A DNA stretch of 28,893 nt from Hungateiclostridiaceae bacterium UBA1305 (GCA_002307275.1 DBTX01000049.1:1-28893), one strand, 5' to 3'. Counted from the stretch's first letter, positions 14,185 to 23,355 are shown. Notes: a model not told the origin generated them from the sequence alone. Numbers and translations are program-made.

Positions 14185-15292
14185 ATCTGCAGGATAATTC
14201 ACGTTCCCCGCTGAGAAGGCGTTCAACCTCTGTATAGTCAATGTCGTTGGCTTCACTGACAGCTTGTTTTATGAAATCGTTTCGTTCCATATTGTGTGAA
14301 AATATTCTGGATACGAGACCAAGCTTTTCCAATATGTTATAAAGTCTTGAATTGACTGTTTTTTCTGCCTTCTGCGCGGATTCGAAGCAGAAGAACTGTT
14401 TATTGAAGTTAATGGAAAACACTGTTCCATGGAAAGAATCCGTACAGACCATGGAGGCATTTTGGAACAGTCCGAGGAACTCCCTGGGCCCTGCGTCCAG
14501 CACCGTATGTCTTGTCTGTGCCACAACCCTTCTGGATCCGCAGAGCGAAACCACCGGCAGCTTATATTTTTGTGAAAGGACCCCGACGAACTCCGAATAT
14601 TTCCTTGCATCGGAAATGAAATAGCACAGGATATACGGCTCGCCAAATGCCGGACCGGCAGCTTGCGCGCCCCATTCCACGCCCGTTAGCAGCAGAGTGG
14701 GGTCCAGCACGGTCAAACTATCCTTACCCGATATGTCCCGAATGATTTTTTCACCCTGTTTTTCTCTGACGGACAGGCATTCAAAGCTTTTCAGATATTT
14801 TTTAAGCTCCTCCCGCTTATCCGCAGGGATCTCGTTTATTCCGAAGCTTGGCGCATAGGCGACCCGCTTTCCGTCGTGTGCAAAATCGGCAAAGAAGGCC
14901 GGGTCGAATGTCTTTTCCTTATAAATCAGCGGATTCCAGATTTGGTCGCTTCCGCATACATAAACATCATATTCGGGTGAATCATCCTTAAGAGCCCCAT
15001 AGGTTCCATAAAATTTTGGAGAAAGCTTCATGTCGCGGTTTACAAAGTCTTCAAACCTTTGATATCTTTTTTTTAGCTTGCCATAATTTAAAATAGTATT
15101 TGCATTTGAGAGAAGAGCCCTTGCGGAAAAACCTTTTTTGAAAAGCTGGTTCCCTTCTGTGGTATCCTCTCTGACATAATTGATGATTTCACAATCTGTC
15201 CCTGTATTGATAACCGCCCTCATGAGCGCATACGCCTGAAGCTGAGCACCATAATGATGGGCCTGGTGGAACGTTAATAATCCTGCTTTCAT
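14162..15292 (-). CDS. Polysaccharide pyruvyl transferase family protein
   Basis: The 376-residue protein matches the family (PF04230) that includes CsaB and WcaK-like enzymes, which add ketal pyruvate from phosphoenolpyruvate to a sugar of a surface polymer. Landmarks are the N-terminal AGLLTFHQAHHYGAQLQAYAL, CGSDQIWNP, DPTLLLTGVEW, and the C-terminal TDSFHGTVFSINF motif (residues 284-296). Its ATG overlaps the flippase stop by four bases (ATGA), and it is the last gene of the block. The FrhB-like gene two positions upstream is a common partner of this subfamily. Some members do not add pyruvate, so the chemistry is inferred. Confidence 0.88.
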   Translation of the reverse strand: MKAGLLTFHQAHHYGAQLQAYALMRAVINTGTDCEIINYVREDTTEGNQLFKKGFSARALLSNANTILNYGKLKKRYQRFEDFVNRDMKLSPKFYGTYGALKDDSPEYDVYVCGSDQIWNPLIYKEKTFDPAFFADFAHDGKRVAYAPSFGINEIPADKREELKKYLKSFECLSVREKQGEKIIRDISGKDSLTVLDPTLLLTGVEWGAQAAGPAFGEPYILCYFISDARKYSEFVGVLSQKYKLPVVSLCGSRRVVAQTRHTVLDAGPREFLGLFQNASMVCTDSFHGTVFSINFNKQFFCFESAQKAEKTVNSRLYNILEKLGLVSRIFSHNMERNDFIKQAVSEANDIDYTEVERLLSGERELSCRYLKDSLQ

Positions 15293-16824
15293 GATTCGTG
15301 CTTTCCTCCCTCCAACTTCTTCCTATACAGACTTTTGATCCTTATGTAAACTTCCGCAGCCATCTTTCTTTCAATAATAATATTGCCGCCTGCGATAATA
15401 ATAAACGCCCATATTGCTGTCGGAATTGCGTACAAAGCCCAATGAAACAGATTCCCCGGTTTTATGTCAATAAAGGTTACGACCGGAAAAACTGCCGCTG
15501 AAAACAGAAGCGTCAGTCTCAGAACACGCCTTACCGACATGGTGGCTTTCAGCTTCGTTACCGTTTTAGGTATATAGAATAAAAGGTCGATATCCCTGTA
15601 AAGATGTGAAAGGACCGCACCGATCAGCACACCCGCGATTCCCAGAAATGGTGCAAGCACTGCAGAAAGAACAACAATGATGACCGCCTGTATCAGCGAT
15701 TGTATCTTTGTTTCTTTATACAGTCCGGCAGAAATTACCAGCATTCCCTGAGGAGTCTTTATGTTTGAAAGCACACCGACTGCCACAAACAGCGCCGCTA
15801 TACCAGGCCTGATGTAAACCGCATCCGTGAATTTCCGCGTATAGATCTCCATGAAAGGCATGATCAATATGGCGGCGCAGGCGTACCCCCAGGCTAGAAG
15901 GCCATAATACAGGTATTCATACTGCTGGTAAGCCTTCTGGAGTATACCGAGTTCACTCCTGGCGAGCAATTCACCAAACATTGCGCTCAAACCGCCGCTG
16001 AATGTCGTAAGCAGTGCCAGAACGCTTGCAAAGACCATATTGTAAACAGTGAATACACTGGCTTCCTTGAACCCTAATACCAGCGAGGTCACGACAACCG
16101 GCGTCGCAGTAGACGCAACTCCGAGAATCTGCAGGAACAGAGCGTCCCATCGCTTGTCCAGCGCCTCGTTCCTGGGCGGCACTTTGAAATTGATCTGTGA
16201 ATATTTCAGTCTCCCGTACACGACATAGAGAACGGAACGTGCAATAAAGCTTATAAGCGCAATTAACTGGACGATGACGATATCAATACGAAGAATTGCC
16301 AGTATAAGAATGATGACCGCATTGATTACAACCGCAACCGCATTGATTAGCGATATGATATAGCTTTTCTGGTCGGCGGTGTAAAGCACCTTGTATTTGC
16401 CTACTGCAAAGAATTCCAGGGAACCGGAAGCACCTATGATGACTACAAGTGCAGCAATTGTAATGCCGCTTATCCCCTGACCGGAAGTAAACATCGGGTA
16501 GATGAACGCTGTGACCAGCACAAGCGCCGAGAAAATGAAGCCCGAAATATTGTAGAAACGGTTGGAAGCTGACAGGATGCCGTTTATATCATCTTCATCC
16601 TTGTCCGCCAGCGGCTTGTAGAGCGCATAAACAGCCGCTCCTGAGAGCCCGGCCTCGACAAGATTGAAATAAGAGATGATCTGTCTGATGGAGGTGACAA
16701 GCCCATTTATTGCAGAGCCGTATACCCTGATCATGACCTGTGGCAGTACCAGATTTACGATCATGTTTATGATCTGCAGAACAATTGCACTTATTGTATT
16801 GTAAAGAGAAAGCTTTGTTCTCAT
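15289..16824 (-). CDS. Polysaccharide flippase (MOP/Wzx-like)
   Basis: The 511-residue protein has about 12-14 membrane helices across its full length, with the usual start TKLSLYNTISAIVLQIINMIVNLVLPQVMI and GSAINGLVTSIRQII. It belongs to the MOP superfamily of lipid-linked oligosaccharide exporters and would move undecaprenyl-linked repeat units across the membrane. The ATG at 16824-16822 was chosen for GAAAGGGAA just upstream; the open frame extends 15 codons further without a site. It overlaps the pyruvyl transferase by four bases. A 338-base gap with 7-bp repeats separates it from the preceding Fe-S gene. Confidence 0.9.
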   Translation of the reverse strand: MRTKLSLYNTISAIVLQIINMIVNLVLPQVMIRVYGSAINGLVTSIRQIISYFNLVEAGLSGAAVYALYKPLADKDEDDINGILSASNRFYNISGFIFSALVLVTAFIYPMFTSGQGISGITIAALVVIIGASGSLEFFAVGKYKVLYTADQKSYIISLINAVAVVINAVIILILAILRIDIVIVQLIALISFIARSVLYVVYGRLKYSQINFKVPPRNEALDKRWDALFLQILGVASTATPVVVTSLVLGFKEASVFTVYNMVFASVLALLTTFSGGLSAMFGELLARSELGILQKAYQQYEYLYYGLLAWGYACAAILIMPFMEIYTRKFTDAVYIRPGIAALFVAVGVLSNIKTPQGMLVISAGLYKETKIQSLIQAVIIVVLSAVLAPFLGIAGVLIGAVLSHLYRDIDLLFYIPKTVTKLKATMSVRRVLRLTLLFSAAVFPVVTFIDIKPGNLFHWALYAIPTAIWAFIIIAGGNIIIERKMAAEVYIRIKSLYRKKLEGGKHES

Positions 16825-17162
16825 AGTTCCCTTTCGTGAAGAGCAGATGAATAAATCTCCGGGTATCATGCCTCCAGGTGCTCAAATTCAATTGCATAGC
16901 CGGATTCGTTGCACATACATAATTATCTTCAAATAGTTTGTTTTTTTAGCAAGCTTTTGTTCTTAAATCAAGTCATATCAATACTGAGGGGATAAAATCC
17001 AGATTCTGCATTCTGCATTCTGAATCCTAAATCCTAAATCCCTAAATCCTAAATCCTGAATCCTTGCGGCTTTCAGCGGTATGGCACAATTCATTAAGGA
17101 ATTGAGACTAAACAGCCTCTCAATCAGGACATCTTCAAACATCTTCAGATATCCCGGCAGGA
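16825..17162. other. 338-base gap inside the polysaccharide block
   Basis: No gene is convincing here. A minus-strand frame at 17166-16978 overlaps the previous stop, but its second half is only the translation of a 7-bp repeat array (17003-17066). No strong promoter or terminator was found, so the block may still be one transcript. Confidence 0.5.
17003..17066. repeat. 7-bp tandem repeat, nine units
   Basis: Units run ATTCTGC, ATTCTGC, ATTCTGA, ATCCTAA, ATCCTAA, ATCCCTAA (8 bp), ATCCTAA, ATCCTGA, ATCCTTG. The drift from ATTCTGC to ATCCTAA is gradual along the array. Confidence 0.85.
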
Positions 17163-18428
17163 TCATGCCTTTCCAAGCAATTGTTTCACCAGAATTTTAG
17201 CTTTATATTTCAGGCTAAAGTTGTCCATATACTTTCTACGCAGCATGTCAAAACTATGACCAGAGCCAAGCTCTTCAAAAAAGATCCTGCGGCCTGCCGG
17301 TTCCGGAACGGAAGATACAAGTCTCGGGTTGTATTTCACCGCCTCATCGAGCATACGCTGTTTCATGCTGATATCCCCACTAATCTGAGACATGGCATTT
17401 TCACCTGCTTCAGTGTGTGTAATGATCAGAGAAATGCCTTTATTGTCCATATAGTCCTTGTCACTTTGCCTGTCGATCCCCCAGAAATCAGCCAGCGTAA
17501 TATCGGCTTTCGTACGATCGATCCTGAATTTGCAGTCATAACAGGAAGTCCTGTTGAATATGCTTTTGCCGAAACCAATGAAAAACATTTCTCTTTTTAC
17601 TCTTTCCATATACCGGCTGCCGTTTTCAAAGTCGATCTTCATGCTGCTGTTATTCCAGCCGGTGGATTTGTCCCGGAAGGAAACCGATTTGATATCGCTT
17701 TTATATTGATCTCTCAGGAAGTCAAGAAACATTTGCCACACCTTGGGTGACGGCACGCCATGGCAGGCCAAGTCACATGTCAGAAGGCTATCGTATTCCC
17801 TGTTCAGAAATGATTTCAGCCCTGCGATCTGGCAAGGTGTACCACAGTACAGGACCTTTCTCCCTTCCTTGAGAAAAATCTTTGCTTCCCGGAAAGTGCC
17901 GGCCGTATCGCTCTGTACATACTTGGAGCGCCTTAAACCGTCCAGTTCGTCTTTATCTTCAATATATTTGTGCTGCACCTTGAACGCCTCATCAAACCCT
18001 GCACCGAATACAACACCGTTCTCTGCAAGAACCTTCAGGGCCAGTTGTGTAAAAACACCGCCCGAAGAGCTTTTGGACCTAATATCCTCATCCATGGAAA
18101 AACAGGCATATACCTTGTGCCGGTCATCTGACTGAAAATCCGGCTGCCGGCACTGTCGAGCTGATGAATCCGTTTCCAACTCTGTACAAAACCTTTGTTC
18201 TACTGCATCCCCATTTGAAGTTGTCTTTTGATCTCCCTGATCTTTACACACCGCATTGATGGGGCAAGTTCCGGCACACAAACCGCAATCATTGCAAAGG
18301 CTCCCATTTATCTGCGGATAAAGGAAGCCTTCCTTATTTTCAATCATTGTTACGGCACTCTGAGGACAAATCTGTGAACATGCCGAGCACCCCGTACACA
18401 GTCTGCCCTCACAAATATTCTCCATCAT
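17163..18428 (-). CDS. FrhB-like Fe-S oxidoreductase (F420 hydrogenase beta-subunit family) of the polysaccharide block
   Basis: The 421-residue protein begins with a two-cluster ferredoxin domain: Cys11, 14, 17, 21 and Cys45, 48, 51, 55. A Gln/Asp/Ser-rich linker (about 61-105) leads into the FrhB/FdhB N and C domains (SKSSSGGVFTQLA, VLYCGTPCQIAGLK, DLACHGVPSPKVW, SCYDCKFRIDRTKADITLADFWGI). Clostridia are not known to make coenzyme F420, so the hydride carrier is probably another flavin or ferredoxin. Such proteins often sit with polysaccharide pyruvyl transferases and flippases; a role in reducing a sugar or a lipid-linked intermediate is inference. It starts with ATGATG overlapping the ligase stop by four bases. 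Confidence 0.85.
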   Translation of the reverse strand: MMENICEGRLCTGCSACSQICPQSAVTMIENKEGFLYPQINGSLCNDCGLCAGTCPINAVCKDQGDQKTTSNGDAVEQRFCTELETDSSARQCRQPDFQSDDRHKVYACFSMDEDIRSKSSSGGVFTQLALKVLAENGVVFGAGFDEAFKVQHKYIEDKDELDGLRRSKYVQSDTAGTFREAKIFLKEGRKVLYCGTPCQIAGLKSFLNREYDSLLTCDLACHGVPSPKVWQMFLDFLRDQYKSDIKSVSFRDKSTGWNNSSMKIDFENGSRYMERVKREMFFIGFGKSIFNRTSCYDCKFRIDRTKADITLADFWGIDRQSDKDYMDNKGISLIITHTEAGENAMSQISGDISMKQRMLDEAVKYNPRLVSSVPEPAGRRIFFEELGSGHSFDMLRRKYMDNFSLKYKAKILVKQLLGKA

Positions 18429-20020
18429 ACTGCCACATCCTCTTCTTCCTCATTGGATTCTGCCTGTACATCCACACTGCCGTCCGAAGTCTGCTCAAGT
18501 TCATTGGCTCCAATGTTCAAAGCCGCAAGCATGATGCCAATGACAGCCCAGAAGAACAGCATGACCCTTGGATAAAACCAGACATGCTCAGCCATCCCGA
18601 TGGCAAGGGTCCCCATAAGCGCTGAAAGACCGGCTATCAGGATATTGTTGACAAAGACATTCCTTTTGTTTTTATATAATGACCTTATGCTTTTTTTAAC
18701 AATCGTGCCCAAAAAAGCAAAGAATGTGAGGATCCCCGGCAGTCCTGTTTCTATCCAAAGTTGCAGATATAAATTATGACTGTGTGAAGGAATAGAACCC
18801 TTTGCTACAAAGATGTAGTAGTTCTTTGATACCCGCAGCAGTGTCTCATTGCCAAGGCCCAGGCCGGTAAACCAGTAATCCTTCAGAATGGGAAGGACTG
18901 TCTGCCAGACCTGAAGCCTGGTCGTAATGGAAGAATCCAGCACGTTGGTGATAGTTCTTAAACGCATAATAACGGACTGCGGCAGAAACGGAATGGAAAC
19001 CACACCTAGTAATATAAAGACCGGTATCAGCCTCTTCTCTTTAAAAAACAAATATACGAAACCAGTAATAACAAAGGCGATCCAGGCGATCCTTGTCTGT
19101 GTAAAAACCAGTGAAAGGAAAAGTGGACAGGCAAGTGCCAGATAAACAAGTCTCATCAATGCATTTTTCGTATTGAAGAGCGCTGCGAAGTATAACGGCA
19201 GAAACAGAAGTATTATTTCTGCGAAATTGTTCGGGTTTTCAAAAAAAGAGTACACCCTGGTCATGGATCCCTGATTGACAGAGGTGTCCACCCATGCAGG
19301 ATTGACAGGAACGTGTATGATCTGCTGATAAACGCCATACAGACTGGCTGCTGTCATCCCGGCGAATATGACGGCAAGTGCCTCACTCATATCCTTTTTT
19401 GTCCGGATCGTTGCAATCAAAAGCAGTACCAGCATGAAGCAGGTCAGATAGAAGGCAAGAAATCTGAGGCTGCTGCCCGGCATGATTGAAAACACTTCCG
19501 CAAGTGTAACACTGACCAAGAACAGAACCAGAAACACATTGAAGGCTCCGGTTTGGAAACCGGTTCTGCCCTCGACGATCGTTTTTACAAAATACAAAAA
19601 CAGTATAGCCGCCATGACTGCCGTACTGTAACGGTTATTCCAATAATCGTGTGGTATGATCAGTGCAATGAAAATAAAACCGGCTAAAAGCAGGTGCAGC
19701 TTGTCCAAAATCAAGAGCAGTACCCTGAATAAAAAACTTTCCCTAAAAACTGTCTCAGCCTTTTTGTATACAGGATGCAGCAAACGCTGCGGCAGGTTCA
19801 GCAAACCGTCGACAAGCCTGAAGAGCAGGCTTCCTTCATAATTCCGGTTAATTATGCCTTCCCTGGCAACAAAGTCCAAAATGTGGCTGCCGGAAAATAT
19901 TGCTTTGAAAAAGCTGCCAACTTTCCTGAAAATCAGCGCAATATAACTGTCAGGCCAAATTTTGCCCAAATAGCTGTAGATATTATATATAAACTTGTAT
20001 ATCAAGCTTTCCTGAAGCAA
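18425..20020 (-). CDS. O-antigen ligase / Wzy-like membrane protein
   Basis: The 531-residue protein has a soluble N-terminal 100 residues, then about 10-12 membrane helices. The Wzy_C signature is present: SFFENPNNFAEIILLFLPLYF, FTQTRIAWIAF, RLQVWQTVLPILKDYWFTGLGLGNE, and HSHNLYLQLWIETGLPG with its conserved His. The family polymerises or ligates lipid-linked glycans at the outer membrane face. The C-terminus is a soluble acidic tail (SNEEEEDVAV). The start is a TTG at 20020-20018, nine bases after AAAGGAG; the nearby ATG is out of frame. It follows the DUF4330 gene by six bases and overlaps the next gene by four. Confidence 0.88.
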   Translation of the reverse strand: MLQESLIYKFIYNIYSYLGKIWPDSYIALIFRKVGSFFKAIFSGSHILDFVAREGIINRNYEGSLLFRLVDGLLNLPQRLLHPVYKKAETVFRESFLFRVLLLILDKLHLLLAGFIFIALIIPHDYWNNRYSTAVMAAILFLYFVKTIVEGRTGFQTGAFNVFLVLFLVSVTLAEVFSIMPGSSLRFLAFYLTCFMLVLLLIATIRTKKDMSEALAVIFAGMTAASLYGVYQQIIHVPVNPAWVDTSVNQGSMTRVYSFFENPNNFAEIILLFLPLYFAALFNTKNALMRLVYLALACPLFLSLVFTQTRIAWIAFVITGFVYLFFKEKRLIPVFILLGVVSIPFLPQSVIMRLRTITNVLDSSITTRLQVWQTVLPILKDYWFTGLGLGNETLLRVSKNYYIFVAKGSIPSHSHNLYLQLWIETGLPGILTFFAFLGTIVKKSIRSLYKNKRNVFVNNILIAGLSALMGTLAIGMAEHVWFYPRVMLFFWAVIGIMLAALNIGANELEQTSDGSVDVQAESNEEEEDVAV

Positions 20021-20026
20021 TTTGCA

Positions 20027-20524
20027 TTACTCCTTTGCTTTCTTAATATCCGAGATCTTTGCATAGAAGAACGAATTGCCAAATCTCATTTCTGTTGCCG
20101 GCTTGTTGACAAAGTATTCAACACCGCCGAACGTTACACCTGAAGAGGCGAAAATTCCCTGGCCCTCAACAATTACAGTCACAGAGCAATAATCCGGTCT
20201 GGAACTCAGTACGACCTTTCCTTCGGAATTAGGTTCACATTGCAGATCAGGCCCGACTTTCACATCAATCACTTTACCGATAACGATGGTTTGAACTCTA
20301 TCTTTTGCGACATCGCCAACCTTGATACTATCAACGATATATTTGGGAATGGATTCACTATAAAAACTTACCTGCACCTTTTCCGTCTTTGTAAAAGCTG
20401 TAACAGTGCCGGAATTCCCGAACTTGTAATATAATCCGCCGACTACGGCTATGATAATCACAACTATCAGTATGTCTACTATGCTGACCTTGCCGAAAAG
20501 TTTCCCCTTTTTATCAAACAGCAT
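20027..20524 (-). CDS. DUF4330 membrane-anchored protein
   Basis: The 165-residue protein has a short basic start (MLFDKKGKLFGKVS), one membrane helix (residues about 15-33, IVDILIVVIIIAVVGGLYY) and an outside beta-rich domain. This matches DUF4330, a family of unknown function found beside polysaccharide genes. The ATG has AAGGAGAT about 8 bases upstream. Its close spacing to the ligase (six bases) and to the glycosyltransferase upstream (40 bases) suggests that it helps the polymerase or ligase; this is inference. Confidence 0.85.
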   Translation of the reverse strand: MLFDKKGKLFGKVSIVDILIVVIIIAVVGGLYYKFGNSGTVTAFTKTEKVQVSFYSESIPKYIVDSIKVGDVAKDRVQTIVIGKVIDVKVGPDLQCEPNSEGKVVLSSRPDYCSVTVIVEGQGIFASSGVTFGGVEYFVNKPATEMRFGNSFFYAKISDIKKAKE

Positions 20525-20564
20525 TGTAATAATCTCCTTTGCATTTATCTTGTTTTATAACTGT

Positions 20565-21665
20565 TTATGACTTATGTATGAATTCCTCATACAAATTATA
20601 TGTTTGATTCGCCATTTTTACAAGATTGAAATTCTCCTGTACCGCTTTCATGGCATTCTGCCTCAGCTCGGTCTGAAGATCCCCGTTCTCCATGATCCGT
20701 TTTATTTCCTTCGCCGTGCCGTCCGCGTCTTCATATTTTACCAGCACACCACAGCCGGTTCTTTCATTTATGATATCATTATTCCCGCCCATATCGGTAG
20801 CCGCCACCGGCAGCCCGCTCGCAAGCGCCTCAAGTATAAGGAAGCTTGAAGCTTCATGCTCCGATGAATTGAAGTATAGGTCGCTTCCATTAAAAAGATT
20901 CTTGATGTCCTTGCGGAAGCCTAAGAATACAATATCCTGTTCCAATCCCATTTCCGAAGTCAATTGTTTTATTTCCTCCAGCAGCGGTCCGTCCCCTGCC
21001 AATACGCACTTGAATTCTCGCCCGCTCAGTTCCTTCAGCCTGGCCATCGTCCTGACAAGATAGCTGTGCCCTTTATCATGCGCAAATCTGGAAGCACAGA
21101 GAATGACGAATGTATCTGCGGAGAGGGCAAGTTCCTCCCGTAAAGTGGACGGTTCCGGCTTTCCCCAGAGTTCCGGGTCGACAGCGTTGAACAGCACGCT
21201 GATTTTTGAAGCGGCAACACCGTTGGAAATCATCATTTCCCTGCCCCTGTTGCATACGGCAATTACGCCTGATTCCAGCGGATTCATCAATCTGTTCGAG
21301 AGTCTGGTGACAAGATTGTTCCTCGCAATAAAATGGTTCGTGTAGGCAACCTTTGCTTTCGAACCGAAAAGCTGTGCCAGCATCGCAATATAGTTTTCTC
21401 TCAGATAATGCGTATGGATCAGATCGATCCTGAGTTTACGGCATAACGCAGCAAGCTCTTTCGCCGCTTTCAGGTCATAAGGATTTCGCATCTCCACCCT
21501 GTATGTCCCGACGCCAAGTTCCTTAAGCCTTTCCAGCAGCAGGCCATCTTCATTGTATGCAAAATAAGCCTTTATCTTCGTCCCGTCCAGTTTCTCAACA
21601 AGAGACTGCACGTATCTTTCAGTACCCGCCTTGCCTGCATGGTTCAGCAGATACAGCACATTCAT
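20565..21665 (-). CDS. GT4-family glycosyltransferase
   Basis: The 366-residue enzyme has the GT-B fold. The N-terminal half has NHAGKAGTERYVQSLVEKL and HTHYLRENYIAML. The C-terminal half has ASRFAHDKGHSYLV, GDGPLLEEI, FLGFRKDIKNLFNGSDLYFNSS and the family EX7E motif EASSFLILEALASG. It transfers a sugar from a nucleotide donor, probably to a lipid-linked intermediate for the polymer made by the genes that follow. ATG at 21665-21663 is the likely start (MNVLYLLNHAG); GGAGG lies 12 bases upstream, slightly long. It is the first gene of the polysaccharide block and is divergent from the MocR-type gene. Confidence 0.9.
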   Translation of the reverse strand: MNVLYLLNHAGKAGTERYVQSLVEKLDGTKIKAYFAYNEDGLLLERLKELGVGTYRVEMRNPYDLKAAKELAALCRKLRIDLIHTHYLRENYIAMLAQLFGSKAKVAYTNHFIARNNLVTRLSNRLMNPLESGVIAVCNRGREMMISNGVAASKISVLFNAVDPELWGKPEPSTLREELALSADTFVILCASRFAHDKGHSYLVRTMARLKELSGREFKCVLAGDGPLLEEIKQLTSEMGLEQDIVFLGFRKDIKNLFNGSDLYFNSSEHEASSFLILEALASGLPVAATDMGGNNDIINERTGCGVLVKYEDADGTAKEIKRIMENGDLQTELRQNAMKAVQENFNLVKMANQTYNLYEEFIHKS

Positions 21666-21699
21666 CAAAATAACCAACCTCCAAAAATATAATACCCCT

Positions 21700-21708
21700 A
21701 TTATATCA
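21700..21708 (-). promoter_or_regulatory. Possible extended -10 promoter of the polysaccharide block
   Basis: On the minus strand, TGATATAAT is an extended -10 element that would start transcription about 10 bases before the GGAGG site. An alternative, TTGAAT and TATTAT 17 bases apart (21717-21689), would start on the ribosome binding site and is less likely. Confidence 0.4.
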
Positions 21709-21761
21709 GAAATTCAAATGTCCCCACACCCTTTAATTCTACAAATGATTATGATAAAATC

Positions 21762-21771
21762 GTATCGATAC
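21762..21771. promoter_or_regulatory. Palindrome GTATCGATAC between divergent genes
   Basis: A perfect 10-bp palindrome lies about 88 bases before the MocR-type gene and about 97 before the divergent glycosyltransferase. GntR-superfamily regulators often bind sites with GTAT/ATAC arms, so it could be the gene's own operator. This is inference. Confidence 0.35.
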
Positions 21772-21858
21772 AGTTTTATTTATTAGACTCACGTTATGTC
21801 AATTAATTGGGATTGCTGATTAAAGTGACGCAGAACATATTGACGAAGAGGTGATGAG

Positions 21859-23355
21859 ATGCTGGAAATATTTAAAGAGATATGTCTTGATAGAAATAGT
21901 GCAGCTCCTCTTTATCAGCAGCTGTTTGAAATCCTCCGTGAAATGATAGAAAACGGCAGGCTGCTGCATGATACCCGCTTGCCATCGATCCGCGAATTTG
22001 CGCGCCTGCTTGGCGTTAATCAGGTCACAGTGGTAACGGCCTTCCGGCATCTTGAAGAAAACGGATTCGCCAACTCAAGATCCGGCAGCGGCACCTACGT
22101 AGCAGGCTTACTTCAGCGGTTGCCTGCAAAGGCTGAAAATCCGCTTCTTCAGGATGAACTGTATCCCCAGGCGGAAAACTCCTTTATGCAAAATGATCAG
22201 ATATTAATTAATGAGAACACCATCAACTTTGCCAGCGCTACCCCGACATCCGATTTGTTTCCGGTGGATAATTTCAAAATTGTTCTCAATGAAGTCCTTG
22301 ACAGGGACAAGGGCAACGCCTTCAGTTACCATGAAAGCCAGGGATTCCTTCCATTGAGGGAATCCATCACCGGACTGATTGCAAAAGACAGACTGGATTT
22401 TTCAGTAGAGGATATCAACATCATATCTGGCGCTCAGCAGGGTATTGATATCATTGCCAAAGCCCTAATACATCCGGGTGACTGCATCATGACAGAAAGT
22501 CCCACGTATACAGGCGCTGTGGCTGTTTTCAAGTCACGGAACGCTCAACTGGTCGATGTGGCCATGCAGCCGGGCGGCCCTGACATGAACCTGCTGGAGT
22601 ACACAGTAAAAAAATACAGGCCTAAATTCATGTATACCATCCCATCGTTTCAAAATCCGACAAGCTACTCCTATACGAATGAAAAAAGAAAGGCGCTTCT
22701 GGGTCTTGCAGACAGGTATGATTTTTTTATCGTGGAAGATGACTATGTCAGCGACCTCGATTTTGATCACCAGGGCTATCTCCCGCTAAAAGCACTGGAC
22801 GCCAGAGGCAGGGTCATACTGATAAAGAGCTTCTCGAAACTGTTCATGCCAGGTCTCCGGCTCGGCTTCATGGTCGTGCCCCCACAGCTGTCCCAGGATC
22901 TGCTCACTGCAAAACATACTACCGACATTTCGACATCCGGACTGGTCCAGAGAGCATTTGACCTTTATATCCGAAAGGGCTACTGGAACAGCCACTTCGA
23001 TTTCATGTACAAAATATATAAAACCAGATATGAAAAAATGACAGATGCCCTTGACAAGTATCTTCCAAGTACTTGCAGTTGCATTAAGCCCGGCGGAGGA
23101 CTGAACATATGGATTTCGCTTCCGGCGGGATTCCATGTCACCAATCTGCTTCACATGGCTGCCGCCAGCGATATCGCATTTGCACCGGGTACCATTTTCC
23201 ATACAGGAAACACACCGGATGCGGCAAATAATCTGCGGCTGAGCTTTGCAGCCGTACAAACAGACAAAATTGAAGCCGGCCTGGAGAAGCTGTGTTCTCT
23301 GATCGGCCGGCTTTCAAGCACTATTTATCCAAGTTCCAATACACCCGTATTTTGA
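21859..23355 (+). CDS. MocR-type regulator (GntR HTH fused to a PLP aminotransferase-like domain)
   Basis: The 498-residue protein has an N-terminal GntR winged helix (residues 11-80, APLYQQLFEILREMI, LPSIREFARLLGVNQVTVVTAFRHLEENGF, SGSGTYV) and a fold-type I aminotransferase domain (about 115-490). The PLP lysine is Lys327 in IKSFSKLFMPGLRLG, and the cofactor contacts IVEDDYVSDL and PSFQNPTSYSYT are present. MocR proteins sense amino acids, vitamin B6 or GABA-like ligands and usually control a neighbouring or divergent gene. Which one is not clear here; the divergent gene is the first of the polysaccharide block. The ATG at 21859 has GAGGTGAT about 6 bases upstream. Confidence 0.92.
   Translation: MLEIFKEICLDRNSAAPLYQQLFEILREMIENGRLLHDTRLPSIREFARLLGVNQVTVVTAFRHLEENGFANSRSGSGTYVAGLLQRLPAKAENPLLQDELYPQAENSFMQNDQILINENTINFASATPTSDLFPVDNFKIVLNEVLDRDKGNAFSYHESQGFLPLRESITGLIAKDRLDFSVEDINIISGAQQGIDIIAKALIHPGDCIMTESPTYTGAVAVFKSRNAQLVDVAMQPGGPDMNLLEYTVKKYRPKFMYTIPSFQNPTSYSYTNEKRKALLGLADRYDFFIVEDDYVSDLDFDHQGYLPLKALDARGRVILIKSFSKLFMPGLRLGFMVVPPQLSQDLLTAKHTTDISTSGLVQRAFDLYIRKGYWNSHFDFMYKIYKTRYEKMTDALDKYLPSTCSCIKPGGGLNIWISLPAGFHVTNLLHMAAASDIAFAPGTIFHTGNTPDAANNLRLSFAAVQTDKIEAGLEKLCSLIGRLSSTIYPSSNTPVF

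Noticed and set aside
17003..17066. Telomere-like CCTAAAT repeat, considered as a linear replicon end or eukaryotic contaminant
   Set aside because: It lies between two bacterial genes of one operon and drifts from a different unit, so it is an ordinary slippage array.
16978..17166. 62-codon minus-strand frame overlapping the Fe-S gene stop
   Set aside because: Its second half is the translation of a 7-bp repeat array, and no family or ribosome binding site supports it.
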